Translations under genes and position numbers: made by a program
The notes under the pieces: generated by a model
Seen by the model: only the letters and a program-made list of their open reading frames with translations
The model's database searches: none
Told to the model about the DNA's origin: nothing
DNA from: Bacillota bacterium
GTDB taxonomy: Bacteria; Bacillota; Clostridia; Acetivibrionales; DTU013
NCBI GenBank assembly: GCA_023435745.1
Contig: JAEZMD010000018.1
Location: forward strand, 539,724 to 603,723
Length of the DNA: 64,000 nucleotides
Reading direction: 5' to 3'
Part shown: positions 45,619-54,510 of the stretch, piece by piece
Layout: each line of letters opens with the position of its first letter
Numbering within the stretch: the first letter of the stretch is position 1

Positions 45619-46671
45619 ATGAAAAAAGTATTAATATTTATGTTGTTAAGCATATTTGTATTGTCGTTTTCGGCATGCGGCCTATTGAATGGCACTGATT
45701 CAGAAGGAACACAGCAGGAAGACACCGGGTCTGCCGTAACCGATGAAAAGACAACGGATAACAGTAATACAGGTGCTGTAACGGAAGGTACGACAGATGA
45801 GAATGATAAGGATGCAGACGCCGGCAGCGCAACGAATGAAAAAACAATCAAGGTGAGCTTGTTCTTCCCAACCACTGATAACAGTGCGCTCAAAATAGAG
45901 GAGAGAGAAATCAGAGTGGAGGATGGCGCTATATTAAAAGCATCTGTACTTGCTCTCGCTGAAGGGCCGAAGACAGCAGGGCTCAGGAATCCGATCCCTG
46001 AGGGAACCAAGCTTCTGGGTATTTCCATCAAGGATAAGGTCGCTGTTGTGGATTTCTCCGAGGAATTTCTTCACACCAGCGGACTGGAAGAGGTTACGGC
46101 CAGATTGTCCGTTGTTAATACACTGACACAGATTAACGGGATTGAGAAGGTCCGGATTCACATAGACGGTGAAGAAATGATAGGGCCGAGCGGGAAGCCA
46201 CTTGGTGATATGGAGCCTGCGGCACTCAATGCTGACGGGACTCCAGTGCCAGGGGAGATTATGACTGTCACGTTGTACTTCTCTGATTCAGAGGCCATGT
46301 ACCTGGTCGGTGAAAAAAGAGATGTGACAGTGAATGATGGTGAGAAAGCTGAGGCAGTCGTGATTCGTGAGTTGCTCAAGGGCCCGAAGACAGATGATCT
46401 TTGGGATGCAATTCCGGAAGGAACGAAGCTTTTATCCGTCAATACGAAGGACGGCCTTTGTACTATAGATCTTTCCGGTGAATTTGTCGACAACAGTCCG
46501 GGCGGTACTGCAAGCGAGCGGATGGCAGTCTATTCTGTAGTGAATTCGCTGACGTCGCTGGAGGGCGTGGACAAGGTACAATTCCTGATCAATGGCAAGA
46601 AACGTGAGATCTATACACACATGACTTTTGACAAACCTATTGCGAGGGATAACGACATCATCGCGAAATGA
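45619..46671 (+). CDS. Lipoprotein with two GerMN domains
   Basis: A 350-residue lipoprotein. The signal sequence MKKVLIFMLLSIFVLSFS ends in a lipobox (FSAC) and a Thr/Asp-rich linker to about residue 75. Two GerMN domains follow, at about 78-190 and 215-335; each has the EGPKT or KGPKT turn, PEGTKLL and a DFSEEF or DLSGEF stretch. GerMN domains are found in GerM, a spore-wall and germination protein, and in other envelope proteins. The end of the protein carries a short extension (ARDNDIIAK). The ATG has a GGAGGGG site. It supports a spore-forming host but its exact role is not shown. Confidence 0.88.
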   Translation: MKKVLIFMLLSIFVLSFSACGLLNGTDSEGTQQEDTGSAVTDEKTTDNSNTGAVTEGTTDENDKDADAGSATNEKTIKVSLFFPTTDNSALKIEEREIRVEDGAILKASVLALAEGPKTAGLRNPIPEGTKLLGISIKDKVAVVDFSEEFLHTSGLEEVTARLSVVNTLTQINGIEKVRIHIDGEEMIGPSGKPLGDMEPAALNADGTPVPGEIMTVTLYFSDSEAMYLVGEKRDVTVNDGEKAEAVVIRELLKGPKTDDLWDAIPEGTKLLSVNTKDGLCTIDLSGEFVDNSPGGTASERMAVYSVVNSLTSLEGVDKVQFLINGKKREIYTHMTFDKPIARDNDIIAK

Positions 46672-46684
46672 TTTCGAAGTATGC

Positions 46685-46717
46685 AAAAAAGCCGGCTTTC
46701 GACGGAGCCGACTTTTC
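46685..46717 (+). terminator. Rho-independent terminator after the GerMN gene
   Basis: AAAAAGCCGGCT pairs with AGCCGACTTTT with one mismatch, followed by TTTTCT. Confidence 0.75.
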
Positions 46718-46845
46718 TCAAATATTAAAAGGAGGAAAACTTTTCGTTTCAGTATTATTATACACAATATCGCGATCGAAGGTAATATCACATATTAACG
46801 ACTTTTTCGGACGGATTTGATTCTTTTTTAGTCAATCTGAATAAA

Positions 46846-46995
46846 TCATCCCGCCATGGCCGGCAAAATGATCACAGATGCAACAAGATAGCCTAATAAT
46901 ATTAGTACGGAAGGCATTACTACAGTCAGCAGGAATGCCTTCCCTGCTTTTTTTCGCCTCATCCTCTGAAAGTAATCTTTTCTTTTGTATCTCAT
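46846..46995 (-). CDS. Small single-helix membrane protein (49 residues)
   Basis: A 49-residue reading frame below the usual gene-calling size. The ATG at 46995 has GGGGAG nine bases upstream. The N-terminus is strongly basic (MRYKRKDYFQRMRRKKAGK), followed by one long hydrophobic helix (FLLTVVMPSVLILLGYLVAS) and a short VIILPAMAG end. The inside-positive layout predicts a membrane protein with its N-terminus in the cytoplasm. It lies downstream of the SecA2-like cluster on the same strand, 136 bases after a 68-residue protein. The function is unknown; it might be an assembly factor, but nothing shows that. The longer frame across the same bases (46832-47068) is not preferred. Confidence 0.55.
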   Translation of the reverse strand: MRYKRKDYFQRMRRKKAGKAFLLTVVMPSVLILLGYLVASVIILPAMAG

Positions 46996-47131
46996 GTTTC
47001 ATGCTCCCCGGAAAATAATGAAGTTGAGCCTTTGCTCCAATTTTAGCACCAAGCCGGAGGAACTTCAATATCCTGGAAATACTATATATTACAAGGCTTC
47101 TCTTACAGGCTTCTCTTAGTATGCCGAATGG

Positions 47132-47338
47132 TCACTTTTGTTTAATGACATCGAGCATGAGCCCGTCGTAATCCTCCATGATCCTTTTCACGGCAAAGAG
47201 GTTATTTGTCAGGTATACCGTATCATAGCCGGCATCTTTTTCTGTTGCAACGATCAGATTGTTTTGCCGAAGCTCCTTGAGCAGATACGTAATATCCCTT
47301 GCGTGGCCTCCGATGTCGACGATTGAAAATTTGTCCAT
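47132..47338 (-). CDS. Small hypothetical protein downstream of secA2
   Basis: A 68-residue acidic protein that I do not recognise (MDKFSIVDIGGHARDITYLL, then EDYDGLMLDVIKQK). There is no signal or membrane segment. The ATG follows AAGGATGAT and lies 8 bases after the SecA-like stop, so it is translated from the same message. The close spacing suggests a partner or regulator of the SecA-like ATPase, but the sequence gives no direct hint. Confidence 0.65.
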   Translation of the reverse strand: MDKFSIVDIGGHARDITYLLKELRQNNLIVATEKDAGYDTVYLTNNLFAVKRIMEDYDGLMLDVIKQK

Positions 47339-47346
47339 AAGTCAGA

Positions 47347-49743
47347 TCATCCTTTCTGTTTATGCTTTACTTTTTCTTTCTTTATTCTTTTACCCCGATA
47401 CAAGGCAAGATTGATTACTGTCAGGATAACGGAAAACGGATCCAGAGCCAGTTGCATTGGTCTGATACCCAGTTGCTCGGGACTGTCGTCGATGAGGTAG
47501 GTCCAGGTGGAGGAGGGAGCCCTGAGACCTTCCTTTTCCATATCGATCCCGTTTGGAGTGATATGCGCCCTCGACAGTACTGCAACCGTTTCCTCATCTA
47601 TCGTTCGAAGCAAGGCTTCATAACCTTCTATAGCGGTTTTGTTAAATTCGCTTATCGGTATTTTGCCTGCAATGTTCACCAAATGGATACTTTCCCGTGT
47701 GTAGGACAGAAAGTCCAGATATTCTGTCCAGCAGGAGCCGATAAAGTACAGCAAACACTGCCATTCAGCTTTTAGCAGGGCTGTTTTGCCTACGATTGGA
47801 AGCAGCATCCCGAATCTCTCCGGCAGCCTGCTCGCGAAAAGCCCCGGCAGCTTGCCAAAGAGCACTTCACGACGCCAGTTGAAGATCATTTGTCGCTGCC
47901 TTTCCATCAGCACATTATATTTATGCAATGTCCGGCGGATCTTAAAATTCTGCCCCTCGATGATTCTTTGCGCACGTGAGGCTTCTCTTCTGATCACCCT
48001 GGTATCCAGAGGTTCCGGCTGGTTGGCGGGATACAGACTCTCCGGTATAAGCTCCTTCAGCCGGTATTGCTTCATCAGGTCGTCCTCCAGACTGATAAAA
48101 AAACGCGTGGAGCCCGGATCGCCCTGACGGGCTGCCCTTCCGCGGAGCTGGTCGTCAATTCGCCTGCTTTCATGTTTGTTTGTTCCGATGACATAAAGAC
48201 CACCCAGTATGGCCACACGCTCACGTTCTTCCTCGTGTTCGCCCCCGAGCTTGATATCTGTGCCTCTTCCGGCCATATTTGTCGATACCGTTACCGCGCC
48301 CGGCCGGCCTGCGTTAGCAACAACAACAGCTTCCTGCTCATCATTTCTTGCGTTGAGAACACTACAGGGAATATCAGCCATTTTCAACCTTTCCGCAAGC
48401 TGCTCCGATTCCTGAACACTCCTGGTCCCAATCAGCACAGGACGGCCGGTTTTGTGCACCGACGCTATTTCATTGACCAGCGCTCCCATTTTTGCTTCAG
48501 CATGTGTGAATATGACATCGGGATGATCAATTCGGATACACGGCTTATTTGTCGGGATTACCGCTATACTCAGGCCGTAAAACTCCAACAATTCCTCCGC
48601 AGAGGATCGGGCCGTACCTGTCATTCCGGCAATCCTCGGATAGTGCCGGATAAAATTCTGCAGTGTGACTGTAGCAATGATTTGTCCCCTTGTACCGGCA
48701 TAGAGCCCTTCCTTTGCCTCGATAGCCTCCTGAAGTCCGTGAGGCCACTGCCTGCTGTCGGCGATACGTCCGGTGAATTCATCCACAAGCTCTACTTTAT
48801 CGTTTCGTACGATATAGTCAATATCTTTTTTCAGTAAAGCTCTTGCATGCAGCGCGTTACCTACGTCGACAAGCAGATGGATATTCTTCTCATCGTACAG
48901 GTTTCTGCAGCCGAAGGTTTTTTCAATAACGCTGACTCCTTTTTCTGTCAGGAACACATTTCTCTCATATTCATCCAGACTATAATCCTCTTCTGGCTTG
49001 AGAGAGGCAACTACCCCTGCCATACGCGCAGGATCGACGTTATGTCTGTCCCCAGTTTTACCTGCTATGACCAATGGAATCCGGGCCTCATCGATCAGGA
49101 TGGAGTCCGCCTCGTCAATCACTGCATAATGAAATGGCCGTTGAACAAGGTCATTGGGTGTTTCCGCCAGGAAACTTCTCAGGTAATCAAAGCCGGACTC
49201 CTTTGCCGTAAGATAGGTAATATCAGCCGCGTAAGCCGCCTTTCGCCTTGGCTTGCTCATTCCCTCCTGCACATAGTCCGCCCGGACGCCCAGAAAATCG
49301 TACAAAGGCTTCATCCAACCGGCATCCCGCTTTGCAAGGTAGTCGTTAAAGGTCAGCACATGAACGCCCTTGCCGAATAATGCATTCAGATACACCGGAG
49401 CTGTGGCGGCCAGCGTTTTTCCCTCTCCTGTCTGCATTTCTGCGAGCGCCCCATAATGCATTGCAATACCTGCCAGCAGCTGCACATCAAACGGCCGCAT
49501 TCCCAGTGTTCTTGCGGCAGCCTCCCTGACCAGGGCAAAAGCCTGTACCAGCAGCTGTTCAGCAGGGACGCCACTGGTTGCCTTGTGTTTCAGATCCTCC
49601 GATATTTCTTTCAACCCGGCGTCACTCAGGTTCGACAGGCAAATCCCGTTGATTTCCGCCAACAGCTTTTTGGCAGGCGTAAGATCAAGCTCTGTTGATC
49701 TAAATTCATCGAGCTTTTTAAATAGATTCAATTTATTCTTCAT
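47347..49743 (-). CDS. secA2: Accessory SecA-type translocase ATPase (SecA2-like)
   Basis: A 798-residue SecA homologue, shorter than housekeeping SecA (about 840-900 residues) because it lacks the C-terminal linker and zinc-binding motif. Walker A is MQTGEGKTLAATAP near residue 105, the DEAD-type box is VIDEADSILIDEARIPLVIAG, and the second helicase half has GTDIKLGGEHEEE and QLRGRAARQGDPGST. The preprotein-binding region is present. The C-terminal part (WTEYLDFLSYTRESIHLVNI) fits the Bacillus-type SecA2 proteins, which help export S-layer and wall proteins. A main SecA gene is presumably elsewhere. The SLH and Big_2 proteins in this window are candidate cargo, by inference only. Confidence 0.85.
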   Translation of the reverse strand: MKNKLNLFKKLDEFRSTELDLTPAKKLLAEINGICLSNLSDAGLKEISEDLKHKATSGVPAEQLLVQAFALVREAAARTLGMRPFDVQLLAGIAMHYGALAEMQTGEGKTLAATAPVYLNALFGKGVHVLTFNDYLAKRDAGWMKPLYDFLGVRADYVQEGMSKPRRKAAYAADITYLTAKESGFDYLRSFLAETPNDLVQRPFHYAVIDEADSILIDEARIPLVIAGKTGDRHNVDPARMAGVVASLKPEEDYSLDEYERNVFLTEKGVSVIEKTFGCRNLYDEKNIHLLVDVGNALHARALLKKDIDYIVRNDKVELVDEFTGRIADSRQWPHGLQEAIEAKEGLYAGTRGQIIATVTLQNFIRHYPRIAGMTGTARSSAEELLEFYGLSIAVIPTNKPCIRIDHPDVIFTHAEAKMGALVNEIASVHKTGRPVLIGTRSVQESEQLAERLKMADIPCSVLNARNDEQEAVVVANAGRPGAVTVSTNMAGRGTDIKLGGEHEEERERVAILGGLYVIGTNKHESRRIDDQLRGRAARQGDPGSTRFFISLEDDLMKQYRLKELIPESLYPANQPEPLDTRVIRREASRAQRIIEGQNFKIRRTLHKYNVLMERQRQMIFNWRREVLFGKLPGLFASRLPERFGMLLPIVGKTALLKAEWQCLLYFIGSCWTEYLDFLSYTRESIHLVNIAGKIPISEFNKTAIEGYEALLRTIDEETVAVLSRAHITPNGIDMEKEGLRAPSSTWTYLIDDSPEQLGIRPMQLALDPFSVILTVINLALYRGKRIKKEKVKHKQKG

Positions 49744-49774
49744 ATTAACCTCCTGAAAGTTTACGGTCGATACT

Positions 49775-50095
49775 TTACAAAGAGGCGGAAGAATGAAGTT
49801 TTAAACGATGAAATGTGATCAGCAGTAAAATGCTGACTAAAAATAAAATGTCCAAAGAGAGGATCCATTGTGTTGCGATTTGTGTAAATGCTCCTGAAAT
49901 GATTCCGGCTGCGATGGCTGCAGTAAAGGAAAACATGAAAAACGCGACTTGAGCGGGTGAGTTTGCAATACACCAGCCATAGTCATTGAGCAGTCTGCCA
50001 AGAGAGCGCCCGGAGGTTTTCATTTCTGCCGCAATCCTTAAAATGGCGGCGATCACTGCCAGAACCGGCAGGAATATAACAAGTAATTGCAGCAT
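49775..50095 (-). CDS. Small polytopic membrane protein upstream of secA2
   Basis: A 106-residue protein with three predicted helices (LLVIFLPVLAVIAAILRIAA, FFMFSFTAAIAAGIISGAF, ILSLDILFLVSILLLITF). It is not recognised. The ATG at 50095 and a GTG at 50110 are both possible and neither has a strong ribosome binding site. It lies 31 bases upstream of secA2 on the same strand. SlaP is a SecA2 partner in Bacillus anthracis but is soluble and does not resemble this protein. A membrane partner for the SecA2-like ATPase would make sense but is unproven. Confidence 0.65.
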   Translation of the reverse strand: MLQLLVIFLPVLAVIAAILRIAAEMKTSGRSLGRLLNDYGWCIANSPAQVAFFMFSFTAAIAAGIISGAFTQIATQWILSLDILFLVSILLLITFHRLKLHSSASL

Positions 50096-50105
50096 AGAAC
50101 CAACT

Positions 50106-50134
50106 TTCACTAATGATCGATTGTTTTGTATAAA
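50106..50134 (+). promoter_or_regulatory. Candidate promoter before the FG-GAP/DUF3160 operon
   Basis: TTCACT and TATAAA are separated by 17 bases. It is in a position to drive the small reading frame at 50158 and the genes after it. Confidence 0.45.
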
Positions 50135-50157
50135 ATCATAGCACTAAGGAGATGCAA

Positions 50158-50280
50158 ATGCAATATATTAGAAAATCCGAATCGGATGCGGTGCAGTGTT
50201 GTTACATCAGCGGCATGTTGCAAACAGCATACGATAGTAATATAATCCAGATATTGATACTGTCGGCTTCAAAGTGGTGA
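50158..50280 (+). CDS. Possible 40-residue leader peptide
   Basis: A short frame with a good AAGGAG site and ATG (MQYIRKSESDAVQCCYISGM...). It has a CC pair and a hydrophobic end but no recognised family. The stop lies 17 bases before the TTG of the next gene. It may be a real small gene, a leader or chance; the evidence is only the start site and position. Confidence 0.25.
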   Translation: MQYIRKSESDAVQCCYISGMLQTAYDSNIIQILILSASKW

Positions 50281-50297
50281 GCAGGGAGTTAATTGAG

Positions 50298-51260
50298 TTG
50301 AAAAGAAAAATATCGGTTGTATTATTCCTCTTGTTTCTTGTTATTGCAGCAAGTATGATTTACGTAATTCAAAAAAGCTGTGATTCTGAGAATGCGCTTT
50401 CGGAACATAATACCGAAAGCGTCATTCTACCTGCGTTTCATGTCGGTGATGAAAAATATTTAATTTCCTGCAACGGCAATCAAATTATGGTTTACCTTGA
50501 GAATGGCACGCTGTTTTCCCAAACTGATATGAAAGATGAAATCATATTGAGCAGCAGTATCGCCGATCTGGATCAGGATGACAGGGATGAGATCATTCTA
50601 TTGGTTTCAAAGGATGTCAGCAGCCCCGCCGGAGAAGATACAGGCTCTGCCTCCAATGATATCGGACGGTATGGGGAGGATCTTGTTGTTCTGTCTGTCG
50701 ACAAAGATTCTGACGAAATTAACGAAACGATTTCCACCGGAAGCAACTTAATATTTAAAGAAATTTACACAAACCATTGCAAAGAGCTGAACCCATGGAA
50801 GGTTCAGACTTCTGATGTGGATGGGGATGGAATGACAGAGATTGCTCTTGCTGTCTATAAAACGTCTCCTTTTCATCCTGTTATGGCAAAGAGACCTTTT
50901 CTCTATGATTGGATAAATGGAGGAATATTTCCGAAGTGGAGGGGTTCGAGGCTCTCCAGGCCGTTTGACGACTATGTGTTCGCGGATATGGACACAAACG
51001 GGAAGGATGAACTGGTATCTGTGGAGCATCTTGCAGACGGCGGCAAAGTGTTATCCTGCTACTGTTGGAAGACGTTTGGTTTTGAAAAGATCGCCGAAAG
51101 CGAAGGCTTTGAGGACATCTCCTCCTTTCGGACAGAATTGGCCGACGGGGAAAGAACAAATGCAGTTCATGCCGATGTTCTGATAGATTCCAAATGGGAG
51201 GAAAAAACATTTTTCTTATATGAGGGAACACTTTTGACGCAGAAAGAGTCTATGGACTGA
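50298..51260 (+). CDS. Membrane-anchored FG-GAP/VCBS-like protein
   Basis: About 320 residues. A single N-terminal helix (ISVVLFLLFLVIAASMIYVI) anchors it with the rest outside. Acidic calcium-like loops are seen at DLDQDDRDEIILL, DVDGDGMTEIALAVYKTSPF and DMDTNGKDELVSV, spaced through the protein, suggesting a small propeller. The C-terminal strand (FFLYEGTLL) is hydrophobic. The frame is open from a GTG at 50274, but the TTG at 50298 has AGGGAG upstream and starts just before the helix. The DUF3160 lipoprotein gene starts 34 bases downstream, so the two are probably co-expressed. It resembles the protein at 15941 in motif order. The function is unknown. Confidence 0.75.
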   Translation: MKRKISVVLFLLFLVIAASMIYVIQKSCDSENALSEHNTESVILPAFHVGDEKYLISCNGNQIMVYLENGTLFSQTDMKDEIILSSSIADLDQDDRDEIILLVSKDVSSPAGEDTGSASNDIGRYGEDLVVLSVDKDSDEINETISTGSNLIFKEIYTNHCKELNPWKVQTSDVDGDGMTEIALAVYKTSPFHPVMAKRPFLYDWINGGIFPKWRGSRLSRPFDDYVFADMDTNGKDELVSVEHLADGGKVLSCYCWKTFGFEKIAESEGFEDISSFRTELADGERTNAVHADVLIDSKWEEKTFFLYEGTLLTQKESMD

Positions 51261-51294
51261 AAGAATAGTAAAAGATGGAAGGGATGGAAAAGCA

Positions 51295-53586
51295 ATGTTT
51301 CATAAGAAGATACTTTCCTTGATCTGCATCCTGCTTGTCTTTTCGATGCTGACAGGTCTCAGCGGCTGTGCAGCTTCCGGAGAGGGGAACAATCAGCCGG
51401 ACAATCAGGCATTATCCAAAGGAATAGATGACCCAACGGCATCCGGAGACACGGGCACAGCGACAACTGCACAAACACGCGACCCAGTGGAGAAAACTCC
51501 CGATGATGAAGCTGGGATAGTTTTCAAACCGGTGTTTTCGGACGAAAAGGAGCGGGTATTTACTTCACTTGAGTGGAAACCATCTGTCTATGATGCAATG
51601 GTGAAGCCGTACAAGGTCAAAAGCGATCTTTCCAATATAGTGAATATTGATCAATATGGGAAGTTTACACAAGAACAGAAGCAGATGTTATCAAAAAACG
51701 GTTTTGTTGTCATGCCAACACAGGAAGAACAGTTGTTTTACATTTATGAAAAGAATGAGTACCTGAAAGTGCCGAGCTTTATTACAACAGATTCTGTTCT
51801 TCAAGTCTACCACATATTCTTTGACTATTCTCTTCGAACCTTGGAAGCTGAGCAACTGATGGGACCGCTGACAGACCTGACGGACAGTATGCTGAATAAA
51901 TCGGTCGAGCTGTATAATCAGTTGGATAACCCGGAAATAAAAAAAGCGGCGCTGAAAAACATAGTATTCTTTGCCGTAGCTCAAAAGGCCTTGGAAAGAG
52001 AGCTTCCGGCCAATATTCCGGATGAGGCTCAGGGAATTATTAATAAAGAATGTGCTCTTGTAGACGAAGCTTCCGAATTTACAGAGTCCCCACTTTTCGG
52101 ATTTGATGTCAATTACACGCAATTCAAGCCCCGCGGCCACTATACGCGCAGTGAGGAGTTTGAGAAATACTTTAAAGCCATGATGTGGTATGGATATATT
52201 CCCATGCCTGTGTATGACAGTGAAACGGATGAATTGATTCCTGAATCTGCGGCGCAGGCGCTGCTTATTACCTACAGCATGTTTTCAGATTTGAACGGGG
52301 TATCAGATGTAGAGCGATGGGAGACGATATATGAGCCCACCATATTCTATGTGGGCAGCACGGACGATCTGAATCTGCACCATTTCAGAGACCTTATTGT
52401 CAGCGTCTATGGGGAGAATCCCGATCCGGAGACTTTCCTCGAACCGCAGAACATTGATAAACTGACCGAAGAGGTGAAAAAGCTTCCGGATCCAAGGATA
52501 CAGGCAAAGTGGTTATCTAAGGATACACCTGTTGCCAAACAATTCAGGTTCATGGGTCAGCGGTACATTCCGGATTCCGAGATCCTTCAGAAGCTGTCGG
52601 AACCAATAAAGCGTCCCATACCGAAAGGTCTTGATGTAATGGGAGTCCTTGGCTCCGAAAGGGCGTATGATTTACTTATTAACAAGTATCGGGATAATAA
52701 GTCATGGGATAAGTATGAGGAGAATTTTTCGCTTCTCAAGCAACAATTTGCGAGGCTTGATGGATCGGTATGGCGTTCAAACATGTATTACGGATGGCTT
52801 TGGACACTGGAAGGCCTTCTGGGCAGCTTTGGAGAAGGGCACCCTTCCTTCATGACCAATCAGGCATGGGAGGATAAATCCCTGAGCACTGCTCTTGGAA
52901 GCTGGGCTGAGTTAAGGCACGATACCATTTTGTACGCAAAGCAAAGTGGCGCTGAATGCGGCGGCGGGGAAGAGCCTCCTGTTGTGAAGGGCTATGTGGA
53001 GCCAAACGTAGAGGTGTACAGCAAGCTGAAGTGGCTGACCGAATACTCCCGTGTGAACCTGGATCAACGAGGCATATTGCCTTCGACTATGAGCTATAAG
53101 ATGGAACAGTTTGAGGATCTGCTCCAATTCCTGACGACCTGTTCGATGAAGGAGTTAAGAAATGAAGAGCTGAGTGCAGATGAGTATTATCAGCTTCTGA
53201 TATACGGGGGGCGTCTTGAAAGTATGACCGCGTCGCTGGCCGAAGAAGGCAGCCGGTGGTTTGAGATCACATCGGATGCAGATAAAAATATGGCAGTCAT
53301 TGCCGATGTGCACAGTACACCGTCCTCATGCCTTGAGGCAGGCGTAGGGCCGGCATCCCAGATATATGTAGCTGTTACCATAGGAGATGAGATATACCTG
53401 ACAAGAGGGGCTGTTTTCAGCTATTATGAATTTGAAAGTGAAACCAGGTTAACCGACGAAGAATGGCAGAAGCTTTTCAAAGACAGTAAACAGCCTGCAC
53501 AGCCTGACTGGACCGATTCATTCACCAGCGGGCCGAAGGATGAAATTCCGGTCCCTGAGGAGCCTTACATTGTGGAATGCAGATGA
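51295..53586 (+). CDS. DUF3160 family lipoprotein
   Basis: A 763-residue lipoprotein. The signal sequence MFHKKILSLICILLVFSMLT ends in a lipobox (LSGC), followed by a Thr/Asp/Gly linker to about residue 70. The body is a DUF3160 domain, with KNGFVVMPTQEEQLFYIYE and FITTDSVLQVYHIFFDYSLR near 145-180 and WLWTLEGLLG, SWAELRHDTILYAKQSGAEC and ADVHSTPSSCLEAGVG further on. These highly conserved stretches suggest an enzyme or binding site, but the activity of the family is not known. The ATG at 51295 follows GGAAGGGATGG. It is paired with an anchored FG-GAP-like protein upstream, so the two may form a surface complex. Confidence 0.88.
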   Translation: MFHKKILSLICILLVFSMLTGLSGCAASGEGNNQPDNQALSKGIDDPTASGDTGTATTAQTRDPVEKTPDDEAGIVFKPVFSDEKERVFTSLEWKPSVYDAMVKPYKVKSDLSNIVNIDQYGKFTQEQKQMLSKNGFVVMPTQEEQLFYIYEKNEYLKVPSFITTDSVLQVYHIFFDYSLRTLEAEQLMGPLTDLTDSMLNKSVELYNQLDNPEIKKAALKNIVFFAVAQKALERELPANIPDEAQGIINKECALVDEASEFTESPLFGFDVNYTQFKPRGHYTRSEEFEKYFKAMMWYGYIPMPVYDSETDELIPESAAQALLITYSMFSDLNGVSDVERWETIYEPTIFYVGSTDDLNLHHFRDLIVSVYGENPDPETFLEPQNIDKLTEEVKKLPDPRIQAKWLSKDTPVAKQFRFMGQRYIPDSEILQKLSEPIKRPIPKGLDVMGVLGSERAYDLLINKYRDNKSWDKYEENFSLLKQQFARLDGSVWRSNMYYGWLWTLEGLLGSFGEGHPSFMTNQAWEDKSLSTALGSWAELRHDTILYAKQSGAECGGGEEPPVVKGYVEPNVEVYSKLKWLTEYSRVNLDQRGILPSTMSYKMEQFEDLLQFLTTCSMKELRNEELSADEYYQLLIYGGRLESMTASLAEEGSRWFEITSDADKNMAVIADVHSTPSSCLEAGVGPASQIYVAVTIGDEIYLTRGAVFSYYEFESETRLTDEEWQKLFKDSKQPAQPDWTDSFTSGPKDEIPVPEEPYIVECR

Positions 53587-53608
53587 GACGGACTTATTAT
53601 AAGCCAAA

Positions 53609-54337
53609 TTACTGAAATAAACAGTTAACCAAATAGTATACGACAGGTAGGAAAATTGCCGGCAGTAGATTTCCTACCTTAATTTTTTTAATATCCAGCA
53701 TACTCAGGCCTATTGCGAATATAAGGACACTTCCGACCAGGGACATTTGAGAGATAACTGCGTAAGTCAGCCAGGGCTTTATCAAGCCTGCAGCAAGTGT
53801 AATTGCACCTTGATAAAGAACGACCGGAAGAGCTGAAAATGGCACCCCGTAGCCCATTGTAGCGGCGAATACCACTGCGCTCACACCGTCCAGTATTGCC
53901 TTGGCGAAAAGAGTTTTCGGGTTTCCTGCCAGACCGTCCTCCAGCGAGCCCACAATTGCCATGGCTCCAACACAATAAACTAGACTTGCGGTTACAAAGC
54001 CTTCAGCGAAATTGCCTCCATTTCTGAAGAGCCTGTTTTGAAACCAATCGCCCAGATGTTGAAGCTTGCCCTCAATATTAATTAATTCTCCAATGATACC
54101 GCCGATCACCAGACTGAAAATCATTGTCATAATATACTGGCTGCTCAGCCTGCCATTGTCAATTACGGTGAAGATACCCTGCAGAACGCCGGAAATACCG
54201 ATAAAAAGCACTGATAAGCTTAATGCCTGCATAACAGTGCTTTTATATCTCTCCGGAAGGCCTTTCTTTAGAAGGATTCCAACCAGCCCTCCCGCAACGA
54301 TTGCTCCTGCGTTAACTATTGTACCGATACCGATCAT
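53609..54337 (-). CDS. DUF554 family membrane protein
   Basis: A 242-residue membrane protein with about seven helices. The start GIGTIVNAGAIVAGGLVGIL and the internal GFVTASLVYCVGAMAIVGSLEDG are typical of DUF554. Members are often called putative transporters, but no substrate is known. The frame is open to 54382; the ATG at 54337 follows GGAGG at the right distance and starts at the conserved N-terminus. It stands alone on the minus strand between the DUF3160 gene, with which it converges, and putP, from which it diverges. Confidence 0.9.
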   Translation of the reverse strand: MIGIGTIVNAGAIVAGGLVGILLKKGLPERYKSTVMQALSLSVLFIGISGVLQGIFTVIDNGRLSSQYIMTMIFSLVIGGIIGELINIEGKLQHLGDWFQNRLFRNGGNFAEGFVTASLVYCVGAMAIVGSLEDGLAGNPKTLFAKAILDGVSAVVFAATMGYGVPFSALPVVLYQGAITLAAGLIKPWLTYAVISQMSLVGSVLIFAIGLSMLDIKKIKVGNLLPAIFLPVVYYLVNCLFQ

Positions 54338-54451
54338 AATCCAGCCTCCGTATGTGATAGAACGCTTAACTCTTTTAAGCACGATTTATTTGTAGAAATC
54401 ATAACACCGGGTTAATACAAATGCAATAAAATGAGAAAATATACATTTTTC

Positions 54452-54480
54452 TTTATAATTTTCACAGCTTCTGATATAAT
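54452..54480 (+). promoter_or_regulatory. Candidate promoter of putP
   Basis: TTTATA and a perfect TATAAT are separated by 17 bases, about 30 bases before the putP start. Confidence 0.5.
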
Positions 54481-54510
54481 GTCTGAAAAACGGGTAAAGG
54501 AGTCATGTGT

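Noticed and set aside
46832..47068. A 78-codon frame near the SecA2 cluster
   Set aside because: The overlapping 49-residue frame has the better start and a clean membrane helix, while this product has no recognisable pattern.
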